Notes under the pieces: model-generated | The model's input: only the letters and a program-made list of their open reading frames with translations | Databases searched by the model: none | What the model was told of the DNA's origin: nothing | Made by a program: the position numbers and the translations under genes | In this document: piece by piece, positions 8,935 to 17,678 of the stretch | How the letters are laid out: the number at the start of each line of letters is the position of its first letter | Position numbering within the stretch: the first letter of the stretch is position 1 | Assembly (NCBI RefSeq): GCF_001202035.1 | Contig: NZ_LGHT01000025.1 | Coordinates: 248,001 to 312,000, forward strand | Source: Pseudorhodobacter wandonensis | GTDB taxonomy: Bacteria; Pseudomonadota; Alphaproteobacteria; Rhodobacterales; Rhodobacteraceae | Reading direction: 5' to 3' | DNA: 64,000 nt

Positions 8935-9726
8935 ATGAATATGACGAACCAGAAACCCACCTGGGTTATCGACAAAGAGCGCGCAAAGCGGCAGGCCGCG
9001 AATGAAACGGTTTGGCTGTTTGGCCTGCATGCCGTGCGCGATGCCCTGGTGAATCCGGCGCGTGAAAAACTGCGTTTAGTGCTGACCAAAAACGCTGCCG
9101 ACAAATTGGCCGAGGCTATTGCAACCAGCGGCATGGAGCCCGAGATTGTCGACCCGCGAAAATTTGACGTGCCAATTGATGAGGGCTCGGTCCATCAAGG
9201 GGCAGCCCTACAAGCCAAACCGCTGAATTGGGGCAAGTTGGATGAGGTAGCAATTTCCGGCAAGGGCGCGGCTTTGGTCGTGTTGCTGGACCGCGTGACG
9301 GACCCGCATAACGTTGGGGCTGTGCTGCGCTCGGCCGAGGTTTTTGGCGCGCGTGCCGTTATCGCGCCGCACCGCCACTCCGCGCCGGAAACTGGCGCGT
9401 TGGCCAAGACCGCAAGTGGCGCGTTGGAACGTCAACCCTATTTGCGGGTCGGCAATCTGTCGGATGCGATGGAGGAATTGCGCGCGATGGGCTATGTGTT
9501 GATCGGTCTTGCCGGCGAAACGGATACCGACTTGTCGGATGCGTTGACCGAAGCAGGCAGCCGTCCGGTTGCACTTGTGCTTGGCGCCGAAGGGCCGGGC
9601 CTGCGCGAAAAGACCCGTGAGACTTGCGATATGTTGGCGCGGATACCTGCTGCCGGTGGGTTCGGGTCGTTGAACGTATCGAATGCGGCGGCGATCTCGC
9701 TTTATGCGGCAGCGACACGGCGCTGA
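8935..9726 (+). CDS. rlmB: SpoU-family 23S rRNA (guanosine-2'-O)-methyltransferase
   Basis: Cytoplasmic SAM-dependent ribose methyltransferase of the TrmH/SpoU family, most like RlmB, which methylates G2251 of 23S rRNA. The 263 residues show the N-terminal substrate-binding domain (WLFGLHAVRDALVNP) and the three SPOUT motifs: DRVTDPHNVGAVLRSAEVFG, LVLGAEGPGLR and NVSNAAAISLYAA. ATG 8935 is preceded by AGGGG. An upstream in-frame start at 8908 would add residues unlike the family. Assignment to RlmB rather than a tRNA methylase of the same family is by the N-terminal domain and is probable, not certain. Confidence 0.88.
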   Translation: MNMTNQKPTWVIDKERAKRQAANETVWLFGLHAVRDALVNPAREKLRLVLTKNAADKLAEAIATSGMEPEIVDPRKFDVPIDEGSVHQGAALQAKPLNWGKLDEVAISGKGAALVVLLDRVTDPHNVGAVLRSAEVFGARAVIAPHRHSAPETGALAKTASGALERQPYLRVGNLSDAMEELRAMGYVLIGLAGETDTDLSDALTEAGSRPVALVLGAEGPGLREKTRETCDMLARIPAAGGFGSLNVSNAAAISLYAAATRR

Positions 9727-9851
9727 TTTGGGGCGGTGGTATCACAGTTGCGAGAGCGGGCTTTCAATCGGCGCAAGGGGTTCCCATGTTCATATTATGG
9801 CAGCGGGATCGGAACCCCCGTTGCACCTTGACTGTCCCTCGTTCCACACTA

Positions 9852-9884
9852 GCGCCCTGCCGTTCCGGCACGGGCGCTTTTTTT
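9852..9884 (+). terminator. rho-independent terminator after rlmB
   Basis: GCGCCC / GGGCGC outer stem with an inner TGCCG/CGGCA extension, followed by seven T. It lies 125 bp downstream of the rlmB stop codon and just before the CoA-binding protein gene. The 125 bp between hold no gene that I recognise. Confidence 0.85.
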
Positions 9885-9905
9885 CGCTGAGAAGGATTTA
9901 AGAGC

Positions 9906-10325
9906 GTGACTGATGCCGAAATCAGAAAGATTTTGTTGAACTCTAAGGTAATTGCGCTGGTTGGCGCATCGGCCAACCCGGCGCGGCCCAGCTATGGCGT
10001 GATGCAGTTTCTGTTGGCACGCGGCAATCAAGTGATTCCGGTAAATCCGGGACTGGCCGGGCAAACCCTACAGGGACAAATGGTCTATGCCTCGTTGGCC
10101 GACATTCCGAAAGATGCGGCCGTGGATATGGTGGACGTGTTTCGCAATTCGGATGTGGTGTTGCCATTGGTCCAACAAGCCTTGGCCGATTTGCCGCAAC
10201 TGCGAGTGATCTGGTTGCAGCTTGGCGTGGAAAGTGCCGCCGGGGCCGCACTGGCAGCGGAGCATGGCGTGACATGGGTACAAAACCGCTGCCCCAAGAT
10301 AGAATACGCGCGTTTGGGGCTTTGA
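9906..10325 (+). CDS. CoA-binding domain protein (YccU-like)
   Basis: 139-residue protein made of a single Rossmann-type CoA-binding domain as in succinyl-CoA synthetase alpha. The IALVGASANPARPSYGVMQF motif at residues about 16-35, a central VDMVDVFR strand and a C-terminal NRCPKIEY motif define the YccU/YneT group. Function is unknown beyond probable binding of acyl-CoA or a nucleotide. The start is GTG at 9906 (MTDAEIRKIL), with AAGGA upstream. The gene converges on hisE with no gap: this stop ends at 10325 and hisE ends at 10326. Confidence 0.85.
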   Translation: MTDAEIRKILLNSKVIALVGASANPARPSYGVMQFLLARGNQVIPVNPGLAGQTLQGQMVYASLADIPKDAAVDMVDVFRNSDVVLPLVQQALADLPQLRVIWLQLGVESAAGAALAAEHGVTWVQNRCPKIEYARLGL

Positions 10326-10637
10326 TCAGCCCCGCGCCGCTTTTTCGGCGATACCAGAGGTGCCCTCGCGGCGGGTCAATTCGGCCTGCACGTCATCGAG
10401 CGTGATATCGCGGGCCGCGAGCATAACCAGAAGGTGATAGAGCACATCAGCCGCCTCGGAGGTGAGCTTGGCGCGATCCCCTTTGACCGCCTCGATGATT
10501 GCTTCGATTGCCTCTTCGCCAAACTTCTCGGCGCATTTCTCGGGGCCTTTGGCCAGCAGCTTCGCAGTCCAGCTGGAGGCCGGATCAGCGGATTTGCGCG
10601 CGGCGATGGTGTCGGACAGGCGTTGCAATGCAGTCAT
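10326..10637 (-). CDS. hisE: phosphoribosyl-ATP diphosphatase
   Basis: Second step of histidine synthesis, hydrolysing phosphoribosyl-ATP to phosphoribosyl-AMP and pyrophosphate. The 103-residue all-alpha MazG-like protein has the conserved [18 protein letters not shown] helix and [13 protein letters not shown] motif that provide Mg2+ ligands. It overlaps the 3' end of hisF by 4 bp (ATGA), so it is translationally coupled as the last gene of hisA-hisF-hisE. The length is normal for the stand-alone form. Confidence 0.96.
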   Translation of the reverse strand: MTALQRLSDTIAARKSADPASSWTAKLLAKGPEKCAEKFGEEAIEAIIEAVKGDRAKLTSEAADVLYHLLVMLAARDITLDDVQAELTRREGTSGIAEKAARG

Positions 10638-11395
10638 GTCAGCCTCATAGGGATGCCGGCGGCGGCCATATGGGCCTTGGCCTGACCAATAGTGAAATCA
10701 CCAAAGTGAAAGATCGAGGCGGCGAGGACGGCAGACGCACCGCCAAGGGTGACGCCTTCGACAAGGTGGTCAAGGTTGCCGACCCCACCCGAGGCGATGA
10801 CCGGCACCGACACGGCATCCGAGATAGCGCGGGTCAGTGGCAGATTAAAACCAGCGCGGGTGCCGTCTCGATCCATCGAGGTCAACAAAATTTCGCCCGC
10901 CCCTTTGGCAGCAACGGTGCGGGCAAACTCGACGGCATCAATGCCGGTCGATTTGCGCCCGCCATGGGTAAAGATTTCCCATTTGCCCGGCGAAACGGTT
11001 TTGGCGTCAATCGCCACCACGATACATTGAGAGCCAAAGCGATCGGCAGCTTCGGCCACAACATCAGGATTGGCAACGGCGGCCGAGTTGAAGGACACTT
11101 TGTCGGCGCCGGCCAGAAGCAATGCCCGTACGTCTTCATGTGTGCGCACGCCGCCGCCAACGGTTAGCGGCATGAAGCATTGCTCGGCCGTGCGTATAAC
11201 CAGATCAAACATTGTGCCACGGTTTTCATGCGTGGCGTGGATGTCGAGAAAACACAGCTCATCCGCGCCAGCAGCATCGTAAGCACGTGCGGCCTCAACC
11301 GGGTCGCCGGCATCGCGCAGGCCAACGAAATTGACGCCTTTGACCACGCGGCCATCAGCGACATCGAGGCAAGGAATAATTCGGGTTTTGAGCAT
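10634..11395 (-). CDS. hisF: imidazole glycerol phosphate synthase cyclase subunit
   Basis: Uses ammonia delivered by HisH to convert PRFAR into imidazole glycerol phosphate and AICAR. The 253-residue TIM barrel starts [16 protein letters not shown] with the catalytic Asp, and contains VAIDAKT with the second catalytic Asp, plus two phosphate-binding loops ([13 protein letters not shown]). The start at 11395 is chosen because the family begins at MLKTRIIPC; the open frame extends upstream through repeat element A, without protein-like sequence. Its partner hisH lies about 2.3 kb away in the hisB-hisH block. Confidence 0.97.
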   Translation of the reverse strand: MLKTRIIPCLDVADGRVVKGVNFVGLRDAGDPVEAARAYDAAGADELCFLDIHATHENRGTMFDLVIRTAEQCFMPLTVGGGVRTHEDVRALLLAGADKVSFNSAAVANPDVVAEAADRFGSQCIVVAIDAKTVSPGKWEIFTHGGRKSTGIDAVEFARTVAAKGAGEILLTSMDRDGTRAGFNLPLTRAISDAVSVPVIASGGVGNLDHLVEGVTLGGASAVLAASIFHFGDFTIGQAKAHMAAAGIPMRLT

Positions 11396-11420
11396 GAGTA
11401 TTGCCTTTGAGTGAGGTAGC

Positions 11421-11484
11421 GGGGGCCTTGCCCCCCTTGGCCTTGCGGCCAATTCCCCCCAGGATATTTGGGCCGAACAGAAAG
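11421..11484. repeat. double-hairpin intergenic element, copy A
   Basis: Between hisF and hisA. In order: hairpin GGGGGC-CTT-GCCCCC (11421-11435), hairpin TTGGCC-TTGC-GGCCAA (11437-11452), a run of six C, then a conserved tail AGGATATTTGGGCCG...AGAAAG. The same layout recurs at 30541, 38820 and 59871, with a degenerate relative at 16872. Confidence 0.85.
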
Positions 11485-11486
11485 CG

Positions 11487-12206
11487 TTAGAGTTTAAGTG
11501 CTTTTAGAGCTGAAGAAAGGTCTATTGCCCCATCATAAAGGGCGCGGCCAGAGATTGCACCCGCAATCACGCCTGTATCGCGCAGCGCTGTCAAATCGGC
11601 CATGGAAGATACGCCGCCCGAGGCAATGACTGGAATGGAAACGGCGCGGGCAAGGGATTCGGTTGCCGCAATATTCGGGCCTTGCATTGCGCCGTCGCGG
11701 TCGATGTCTGTGTAGATGATCGCCGCGACGCCTGCATCTTCGAAGCTTCGGGCAAGATCGGTGGCCATGACATCGGTTTCGTTCGCCCAGCCTTTGGTTG
11801 CCACACGGCCATTGCGGGCGTCGATCCCTACGGCGACCTTGCCGGGAAAGGCGCGCGCGGCCTGACGCACCAGCGCCGGGTTTTCGACTGCCACAGTGCC
11901 AAGGATGACACGAGAGAGGCCTTTGGACAGCCAGTTTTCAATCGTCGCCATATCACGGATGCCGCCACCCAATTGGCAAGGGACTTTGACGCGGTTCAAG
12001 ATAGCTTCGACGGCGGCGGCATTGACCGGTTGGCCTGCGAAGGCGCCGTTGAGGTCGACCAGATGCACCCATTCACAACCGGCAGATTCAAAGGCCGCGG
12101 CCTGTGCAGCCGGATCATCGCCAAAGACCGTGGCCGCCTCCATCTCGCCGCGCAACAGGCGCACGCATTGGCCGTCTTTCAGGTCGATTGCGGGATAAAG
12201 GATCAT
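11487..12206 (-). CDS. hisA: ProFAR isomerase
   Basis: Phosphoribosylformimino-5-aminoimidazole carboxamide ribotide isomerase, fourth step of histidine synthesis. This 239-residue barrel, paralogous to HisF, starts [17 protein letters not shown] with the catalytic Asp in PAIDLKDG. It has the second-half catalytic Asp in [10 protein letters not shown] and the phosphate loop IASGGVSS. The start at 12206 fits the family; about 57 upstream in-frame codons are rejected. It is first in hisA-hisF-hisE, with repeat element A between hisA and hisF. Confidence 0.97.
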   Translation of the reverse strand: MILYPAIDLKDGQCVRLLRGEMEAATVFGDDPAAQAAAFESAGCEWVHLVDLNGAFAGQPVNAAAVEAILNRVKVPCQLGGGIRDMATIENWLSKGLSRVILGTVAVENPALVRQAARAFPGKVAVGIDARNGRVATKGWANETDVMATDLARSFEDAGVAAIIYTDIDRDGAMQGPNIAATESLARAVSIPVIASGGVSSMADLTALRDTGVIAGAISGRALYDGAIDLSSALKALKL

Positions 12207-12379
12207 TGGGGTCTCCGGTTTTTTGCTTGGATTGTCTTTGGCACAGCTGCGCGGCGATGCCAAGATCTGCTGGCCGCGCGTTTGACCCGCAATTCGTACC
12301 ACAATTCGACCCAACGTCACACTTGATCGGGCATTTTTTTCACCGCACTGCTGGGCTCTACGCTTTGGGAGGAGCACAG

Positions 12380-12763
12380 ATGAAGCAAGTAGTTACCGCC
12401 GTTGCATTGGTATTGACGGCAAGCATGGCACAGGCCGCGGACCCGGTTTTCGGCATGTGGAAAACCCAAGTGGATGACGGGGCCTATGCGCAGGTGCAAA
12501 TTGCCCCCTGTGGCAAAAAGATTTGCGGCACGATTGAACGGACATTCAATGCGAGCGGCGAGTATAAGTCACCGAACATCGGCAAGAAGTTGGTTTGGGA
12601 TATGGCGGCCAATGGTGATGGGGCCTATTCGGGTGGCAAGATTTGGCAGCCTTCGACGGGTAAAGAGTACAAGTCAAAAATGGCGTTGAGCGGGGATGTG
12701 CTGAGCGTATCGGGGTGCTGGGGCATTATCTGCAAAAAACAAAGTTGGAGCCGCGTGAAATAA
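12380..12763 (+). CDS. DUF2147 exported protein
   Basis: 127 residues with a signal peptide ([19 protein letters not shown], cleavage about residue 19). The following DUF2147 domain is recognised by [21 protein letters not shown], a pair of cysteines (PCGKKICG) and the terminal [14 protein letters not shown]2147 proteins are lipocalin-like beta-barrel periplasmic proteins of unknown role. A strong GGAGGAG lies just upstream of ATG 12380. It is on the plus strand inside the otherwise minus-strand histidine locus, with a probable own promoter in the 172 bp after hisA. Confidence 0.85.
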   Translation: MKQVVTAVALVLTASMAQAADPVFGMWKTQVDDGAYAQVQIAPCGKKICGTIERTFNASGEYKSPNIGKKLVWDMAANGDGAYSGGKIWQPSTGKEYKSKMALSGDVLSVSGCWGIICKKQSWSRVK

Positions 12764-12835
12764 GCGCAGGATTCGGGTCGCCTTTGGCGCCGGTTTCGCG
12801 GTAGCTGATACGGATTGCCGATCAGGAGCGAGCCT

Positions 12836-13747
12836 ATGCCACAAAATCTGAAAATGAGCGGCGCTGACTGGGGGTTGCTGGCGGCCTTGTCGCTGCTTTG
12901 GGGCGGATCGTTTTTCTTTGTGCAGCTTGCGGTGGGGCATTTGCCTGCCTTTACGATTGTGTTTTTGCGGGTGTCGCTGGCGGCTTTGGCGCTGGGTTTG
13001 GTGTTAATGCTGCGCGGCATCGGCTTGCCCAAGGGCTGGCTCGTCTGGCGGGCATTGCTGGTGATGGGGTTGTTGAACAACGCCTTGCCGTTCAGCTTTT
13101 TCGTGCTGGCGCAGGGCGAGATTGGCAGCGCGCTAGCAGCGATTTTAAATGCGACAACGCCGCTGTTTACATTGCTGGTTGCACATATTGCGACGACGGA
13201 TGAGCGACTGAACGGGGCCAAACTGCTGGGCCTGACCTTGGGTTTTGGCGGGGTCGTGGTTATGATGGGCGGGGCGGCACTGTTGGGGGGCAGTGCGACG
13301 GTGCTGGCGCAAGCGGCCTGTTTGGGGGCGGCGGTATGTTACGCCTTTGCCTCGGTGTGGGGCCGACGGTTCAAGGCGATGGGTGTCGCGCCGCTAGCCA
13401 CGGCCTTTGGTATGTTGGCATCATCAAGCGTGATCATGCTGCCGTTGGTTTTGGCAATAGACCGGCCTTGGCAGCTGGTCTTGCCCGGAACGGTGCCAAT
13501 GGCTGCGATTTTGGGATTGGCGCTGTTGTCAACCGCGCTGGCCTATCTGTTGTATTTCCGGCTGTTGGCCAGTGCGGGCGCGGTGAACCTGGCGTTGGTC
13601 ACGTTTCTAATCCCTGTCAGCGCGATTACCCTTGCGGTATTGGTGCTTGGCGAGACGTTGGCGCTGCGGCACCTGGTTGGAATGGCGCTGATTGCATGTG
13701 GGTTGGCGGTGATTGATGGACGGTGGGCGCAGAGGTTCCGGCCCTAA
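12836..13747 (+). CDS. EamA/DMT family permease
   Basis: 303-residue inner-membrane protein with about ten transmembrane helices in two EamA repeats (residues about 10-140 and 152-300). The N-terminal WGLLAALSLLWGGSFFFVQL and the second-repeat features fit the 10-TMS drug/metabolite exporter family. The substrate cannot be predicted, though many members export amino acids or metabolites. AGGAG lies 8 bp before ATG 12836. Its 3' end overlaps the convergent hisH stop by 4 bp. Together with the DUF2147 gene it separates hisA-F-E from hisB-H. Confidence 0.88.
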   Translation: MPQNLKMSGADWGLLAALSLLWGGSFFFVQLAVGHLPAFTIVFLRVSLAALALGLVLMLRGIGLPKGWLVWRALLVMGLLNNALPFSFFVLAQGEIGSALAAILNATTPLFTLLVAHIATTDERLNGAKLLGLTLGFGGVVVMMGGAALLGGSATVLAQAACLGAAVCYAFASVWGRRFKAMGVAPLATAFGMLASSSVIMLPLVLAIDRPWQLVLPGTVPMAAILGLALLSTALAYLLYFRLLASAGAVNLALVTFLIPVSAITLAVLVLGETLALRHLVGMALIACGLAVIDGRWAQRFRP

Positions 13748-14391
13748 GGCGCCCAACGCAGGAAATTGCCGATCATCCGCAGGCCGTTCGTCTGGCTTTT
13801 TTCAGGGTGAAACTGCATGCCGACCATGTTATCGCGGCCAATAATCGCCGTGATATCGCCCGCATAATCCACATGGGCCAATCGCTCGGCAGAGTTTTCT
13901 ACGCGAAAGTGGTAAGAGTGGACAAAATAGGCATGATCGCCGGTTTGCAACCCTGCCAGCACCGGATGCGAAACGCCTTGCGGATCGATAACCAGATCAT
14001 TCCAGCCCATATGCGGCACTTTTAGCGCCTTGTCGGCGGGGGCAATATGCGCCACCTCGCCGCCAATCCAGTCAAAGCCCTGGGTATCGGAATATTCGCG
14101 GCCCCATGTCGCCATCATCTGCATACCAACGCAAATGCCAAGGAATGGCACAGCGCGGCGGGTCACGCCGTCCTCAATCGCCTCAAACAACCCGCCATAA
14201 CTGCCCAATGCGCGGCGGCAGGCCGGAAAGGCACCATCGCCCGGCAATACGATACGGTCAGCGCGCGCCACATCTTCGGGGTTAGACGACACAAGCACCT
14301 CGCCTGCCCCCACCTCAACCGCCATGCGCTGGAACGCCTTTTCGGCCGAGTGCAGATTGCCCGAGTCGTAGTCAACCAGAACTGTCAGCAT
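13744..14391 (-). CDS. hisH: imidazole glycerol phosphate synthase glutaminase subunit
   Basis: Class I glutamine amidotransferase that supplies ammonia to HisF. The 215 residues have the oxyanion region VLPGDGAF, the nucleophile elbow GICVGMQ (Cys), and the His/Glu of the triad in GMQFHPEKS. It starts at 14391, immediately after the hisB stop (hisB ends 14392), so the two are translated in tandem. It ends overlapping the convergent EamA gene by 4 bp. Confidence 0.97.
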   Translation of the reverse strand: MLTVLVDYDSGNLHSAEKAFQRMAVEVGAGEVLVSSNPEDVARADRIVLPGDGAFPACRRALGSYGGLFEAIEDGVTRRAVPFLGICVGMQMMATWGREYSDTQGFDWIGGEVAHIAPADKALKVPHMGWNDLVIDPQGVSHPVLAGLQTGDHAYFVHSYHFRVENSAERLAHVDYAGDITAIIGRDNMVGMQFHPEKSQTNGLRMIGNFLRWAP

Positions 14392-14979
14392 TCAGAGGCT
14401 ACCTTTGGTTGACGGGATCGCATCGGCGCGGCGCGGATCGGGTTCAACCGCCTCGCGCAGCGCACGGGCAACTGCCTTGAACGCGGCCTCGGCAATGTGG
14501 TGGCTGTTGATGCCGTGGATCATATCAACATGTAGGGTGATGCCACCATGTGTGGCAAGCGCCTGAAAGAACTCGCGGACCAGCTCGGTATCAAAACTGC
14601 CGATCTTGGCGGTCGGGAAAGGCATGTTCCACACCAGATAGGGCCGTGCCGACAAATCCAGCGCGCAGCGGATTTGCGCGTCATCCATCGCCAGGTGAAA
14701 ATTGCCATAGCGGCGGATACCGCGCTTGTCGCCCAAAGCTTGCGTCAGCGCTTGGCCCAACGCGATGCCCACATCTTCGACTGTGTGGTGATCATCGATG
14801 TGCAAATCACCCGTGGCTTTGACCTCGATATCAATCAGCGAGTGGCGCGCCAATTGGTCCAGCATATGGTCAAAGAACCCGACGCCGGTTTCAATCGCAG
14901 ATTGGCCGGTGCCATCCAGATTGATCTCGACATAGATTTTGGTTTCGTTGGTGTTGCGGGTAAGGTTGGCCTTGCGCAT
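14392..14979 (-). CDS. hisB: imidazoleglycerol-phosphate dehydratase
   Basis: Mn2+-dependent dehydratase making imidazole acetol phosphate in histidine synthesis. The monofunctional 195-residue form has both metal-binding motifs ([12 protein letters not shown]... and [11 protein letters not shown]) and the C-terminal [14 protein letters not shown]. No phosphatase domain is fused, as usual in alphaproteobacteria. It is first of the hisB-hisH pair. The 63 bp upstream toward the metal transporter hold a GC-rich spacer with no clear operator. Confidence 0.97.
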   Translation of the reverse strand: MRKANLTRNTNETKIYVEINLDGTGQSAIETGVGFFDHMLDQLARHSLIDIEVKATGDLHIDDHHTVEDVGIALGQALTQALGDKRGIRRYGNFHLAMDDAQIRCALDLSARPYLVWNMPFPTAKIGSFDTELVREFFQALATHGGITLHVDMIHGINSHHIAEAAFKAVARALREAVEPDPRRADAIPSTKGSL

Positions 14980-15042
14980 GGCGGGCTCCGGTTTATTGGC
15001 TCTGGGTGGGTTATAGGGGGCAAGGGGCAGGTTGGAAAGGGG

Positions 15043-15954
15043 TTAGCCTGCTTTGCGATGCGGCCCGAACAGGGCGGCCAGCGCCAGTAGCGCGCCCGAG
15101 GTAACAGCTATCATCCCTGCTGCCGAAACCGCCCCCGGCAAGCCAAGCCACACGGGGCCTTGCCCGGCCAGAACATAGCCCAGCACCGCCGAAAGCGCCG
15201 CAATGATTAGGCTCAGAAACACTTGCACCCCCAAGCGGTCGGTCATCAATCGGGCTGTGGCAGGTGGACAGATCAGCATGGCGATGGTCAAAATAGATCC
15301 AACTGCCGTAAAGGCCGCAACCGCAGCCATAGCCGTTGCCGCCACAATCCCCAATGAAATCAGCCCAACGGGCAGCCCCAGTACGGCCGCGTGGCCTGCA
15401 TCAAACGACGCCATGACCAGCACCCGCCAAAACACCCACATCAGCAGCGATAGCACGGCAACCACCAGCGCCAGTTGCGGCAGTTCGGGCGGCAACCCCG
15501 CCAAGGCCTCAGGGTCCAGCAAAGATTGCCACCCTTGAGCATCCAGCCAGATCAGGCTTTCCAGATTACCATAAAGCGCATGTTCCACATCCAGATGCAC
15601 GCCCGATGCGCCTGTTAGTTCCAGCAACAGAACGCCAGCGGCAAACATGGTTGTAAAGCTCATCCCCATCGCCGCGCCGGGATCAACGCGCGCCAGCTTG
15701 GTCACTGCCTCGACCAACAAGGCCGCGACCAGTGCCGCAGCCCCTGCCCCCAAAAACATCGCCCAGCCTGATACCTGCCCCGTTAGCAAGAATGCGGCAA
15801 TCAGTCCGGGCAAAACCGAATGGGCCATCATATCGCCCATCATAGCTTGCCTGCGCAGCAGCATGAAATTGCCGGGCAAGGCACAGGCAACCGCCGCGAA
15901 AACCCCGATCAACAAGGGCGCAAAGGACAGGACCAGAAAGTCTTCGCCCATCAT
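15043..15954 (-). CDS. metal ABC transporter permease (SitD/MntD-like)
   Basis: 303-residue inner-membrane ABC-3 family permease with about eight helices. LLRRQAMMGDMMAHSVLPGL is the family coupling/His motif, and the C-terminal ICPPATARLMTDR is typical. Two adjacent ATGs (15954, 15951) overlap the stop of the preceding permease by 4 bp. The open frame continues far upstream in another gene's region and that part is not coding. It is the last gene of a four-gene importer (binding protein, ATPase, two permeases). Two different permeases is the arrangement of sitABCD/mntABCD systems rather than znuABC, which has one. Confidence 0.85.
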   Translation of the reverse strand: MMGEDFLVLSFAPLLIGVFAAVACALPGNFMLLRRQAMMGDMMAHSVLPGLIAAFLLTGQVSGWAMFLGAGAAALVAALLVEAVTKLARVDPGAAMGMSFTTMFAAGVLLLELTGASGVHLDVEHALYGNLESLIWLDAQGWQSLLDPEALAGLPPELPQLALVVAVLSLLMWVFWRVLVMASFDAGHAAVLGLPVGLISLGIVAATAMAAVAAFTAVGSILTIAMLICPPATARLMTDRLGVQVFLSLIIAALSAVLGYVLAGQGPVWLGLPGAVSAAGMIAVTSGALLALAALFGPHRKAG

Positions 15955-16856
15955 AGTGCCCGCCCTTGCCGCCAACGGCCGATCACCCCGCGCCGTGGCG
16001 CAAAAATTGCCGACAGCACAAACGCAGCAAAGGCCAGCATCACAATCATCGGCCCCGTTGGCACCCCTGGCAAAGCCGCCGATAGCACCGCTCCGCCATA
16101 CCCCGCCGCACCGCCAATCCCTGCCGCAACCACGGCCATTATTCCGACACGGTCGGTCCACATCCGCGCAGCAACCGCAGGCGTTATCAGCAGCGCCACC
16201 ACCAGTATCGCCCCTACCACGCGAATGCCCAACAGCACCACGGCCAACACCAAGACCATCAAGGCCGCATCCACCCACGCAGGCCGCACACCCATCACCT
16301 GCGCATAGCCCGGATCAAAGGCAACCATCACCAACAGACGCCGCAATGCCACCAATGCCGCAATCACCAGCGCACCACCCCAGGCGATCAGCAACACATC
16401 CTCGCGCAGCATACCCGCGGTCGAGCCAAGCAAAAAGCCTTCAAGCCCCGCTTGCCGCCCTGCCCCCAATCCCTGAATATAGGTCAGAAGCACAATCCCC
16501 GCACCGTAGAATGTCGACAGCACAATGCCGATCGCCGCATCCTCGGGCAAACGCGTGCCGCGTACCAAACTTTGCAGCACCCATAACCCCAATAGCGCCG
16601 ACAAACCTGCCCCGAGCAACAATCCTGGCAAAAACCGCCCCTCGCCCCCCAGCGCGACCATCACCAAAAACGCAATCCCGACTCCGGGCAACGTCGCATG
16701 TGCCATCGCATCCGGCACAAGGGACCTGCGGCGCAAAAACAAGAATGCCCCGACAGCGCCCATCGCCATACCCAACGCCATCGCGCCCAGCGTCACAAGC
16801 GTGGCATTATACCCTGATTGCAACAACAGCGCCTGGATCAACCCGTCCTTTTTCAT
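15951..16856 (-). CDS. metal ABC transporter permease (SitC/MntC-like)
   Basis: 301-residue inner-membrane ABC-3 permease, the paralogue and probable heterodimer partner of the permease at 15043. FLFLRRRSLVPDAMAHATLPG matches the family motif and LLITPAVAARMWTDR the C-terminal one. It overlaps the next permease by 4 bp. Unlike the other junctions in this operon there is a 93-bp gap before it, containing a degenerate copy (E) of the window's repeat element and a hairpin. Confidence 0.86.
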   Translation of the reverse strand: MKKDGLIQALLLQSGYNATLVTLGAMALGMAMGAVGAFLFLRRRSLVPDAMAHATLPGVGIAFLVMVALGGEGRFLPGLLLGAGLSALLGLWVLQSLVRGTRLPEDAAIGIVLSTFYGAGIVLLTYIQGLGAGRQAGLEGFLLGSTAGMLREDVLLIAWGGALVIAALVALRRLLVMVAFDPGYAQVMGVRPAWVDAALMVLVLAVVLLGIRVVGAILVVALLITPAVAARMWTDRVGIMAVVAAGIGGAAGYGGAVLSAALPGVPTGPMIVMLAFAAFVLSAIFAPRRGVIGRWRQGRAL

Positions 16857-16871
16857 TGGGCCCCTTGCCCA

Positions 16872-16923
16872 TCATCTATTCTTAAATATCCCCGCCGGAG
16901 GCAAAATTTTCGCAGAAAATTTG
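16872..16923. repeat. degenerate intergenic element, copy E
   Basis: Lies between the ATPase and first permease genes of the metal importer. It has an AAATATCCCCGCCGGAGGC core, comparable to the AAATATCC tail of copies B and C, followed by a hairpin GCAAAATTTTC-GCA-GAAAATTTGC with one bulge. The GGGGGC hairpin of the other copies is missing, so membership is tentative. Confidence 0.5.
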
Positions 16924-16949
16924 CGCTTCCTGCCAACACATTTTCCATT

Positions 16950-17678
16950 CTACACCGCCAGCACAGGCGGTAATGCGCCGCCATAGGTCTCGCGCAGGGC
17001 TTCTGGCGTAAATACCTCGGAAACGGCCCCCGCCGCGATTACATGCCGGTTCAACAGCACCACGCGGTCAAACCATAAAGGCACAGATGCAAGATCATGA
17101 TGCACGGCCACCACCGCAGCACCTTCGTCACGCAAGGCTTGCAACACACTGACAATCGCGGCCTCGGTTTTTGCATCGACACCGGCAAAGGGTTCGTCCA
17201 GCAAATACAGGCTCGCCCGCTGCGCCAGGGCCCGCGCCAAGAATACCCGTTGCTGTTGCCCACCCGACAAGGCACCGATTTGACGCTTGGCAAACTCGGT
17301 CAACCCAACCCTCGCGAGGCACTCCATCGCCCAAGCCCGATCAGCGGCGCGTACAGGCCGAAGCAATCCAAGTTCGCGCTGCATACCCATCAGCACGACA
17401 TCTATCACCCGTATCGGAAAATCCCAATCTACCGAAGCACGTTGCGGCATATAGGCCACTTTGGCACGCACTTGTGCCAAAGGTTTGCCAAAAAACAGTG
17501 CATGTCCACCTGCTTTGGGCACCACCCCCAAAGCCGCCTTTAACAGGCTGGATTTCCCCGCGCCATTCGGCCCGACAATCGCGGTCATTGCACCTGCGGG
17601 AAAATCGGCACTTACCTGCTCTACGACTGTCACCGCGCCATAGCGCACCGACAGTGTATCAATGCTTAGGGCTGTCAT
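16950..17678 (-). CDS. metal ABC transporter ATPase (SitB/MntB-like)
   Basis: 242-residue cytoplasmic ABC ATPase energising the two permeases downstream. Walker A GPNGAGKSS at residues about 35-43, Q-loop region YMPQRASVDWDFP, signature LSGGQQQRV, Walker B LYLLDEPFAGVD and switch His in VAVHHDL are present. The QRASVDWDFP stretch is typical of Mn/Zn/Fe-type importers. Its ATG overlaps the stop of the binding-protein gene by 4 bp. Confidence 0.9.
   Translation of the reverse strand: MTALSIDTLSVRYGAVTVVEQVSADFPAGAMTAIVGPNGAGKSSLLKAALGVVPKAGGHALFFGKPLAQVRAKVAYMPQRASVDWDFPIRVIDVVLMGMQRELGLLRPVRAADRAWAMECLARVGLTEFAKRQIGALSGGQQQRVFLARALAQRASLYLLDEPFAGVDAKTEAAIVSVLQALRDEGAAVVAVHHDLASVPLWFDRVVLLNRHVIAAGAVSEVFTPEALRETYGGALPPVLAV

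Noticed and set aside
15955-16278. Upstream extension of the second metal permease frame
   Set aside because: The extra residues are Gly/Cys/Ala-rich and overlap the first permease in another frame. The ATG at 15954 with a 4-bp overlap is the natural start.
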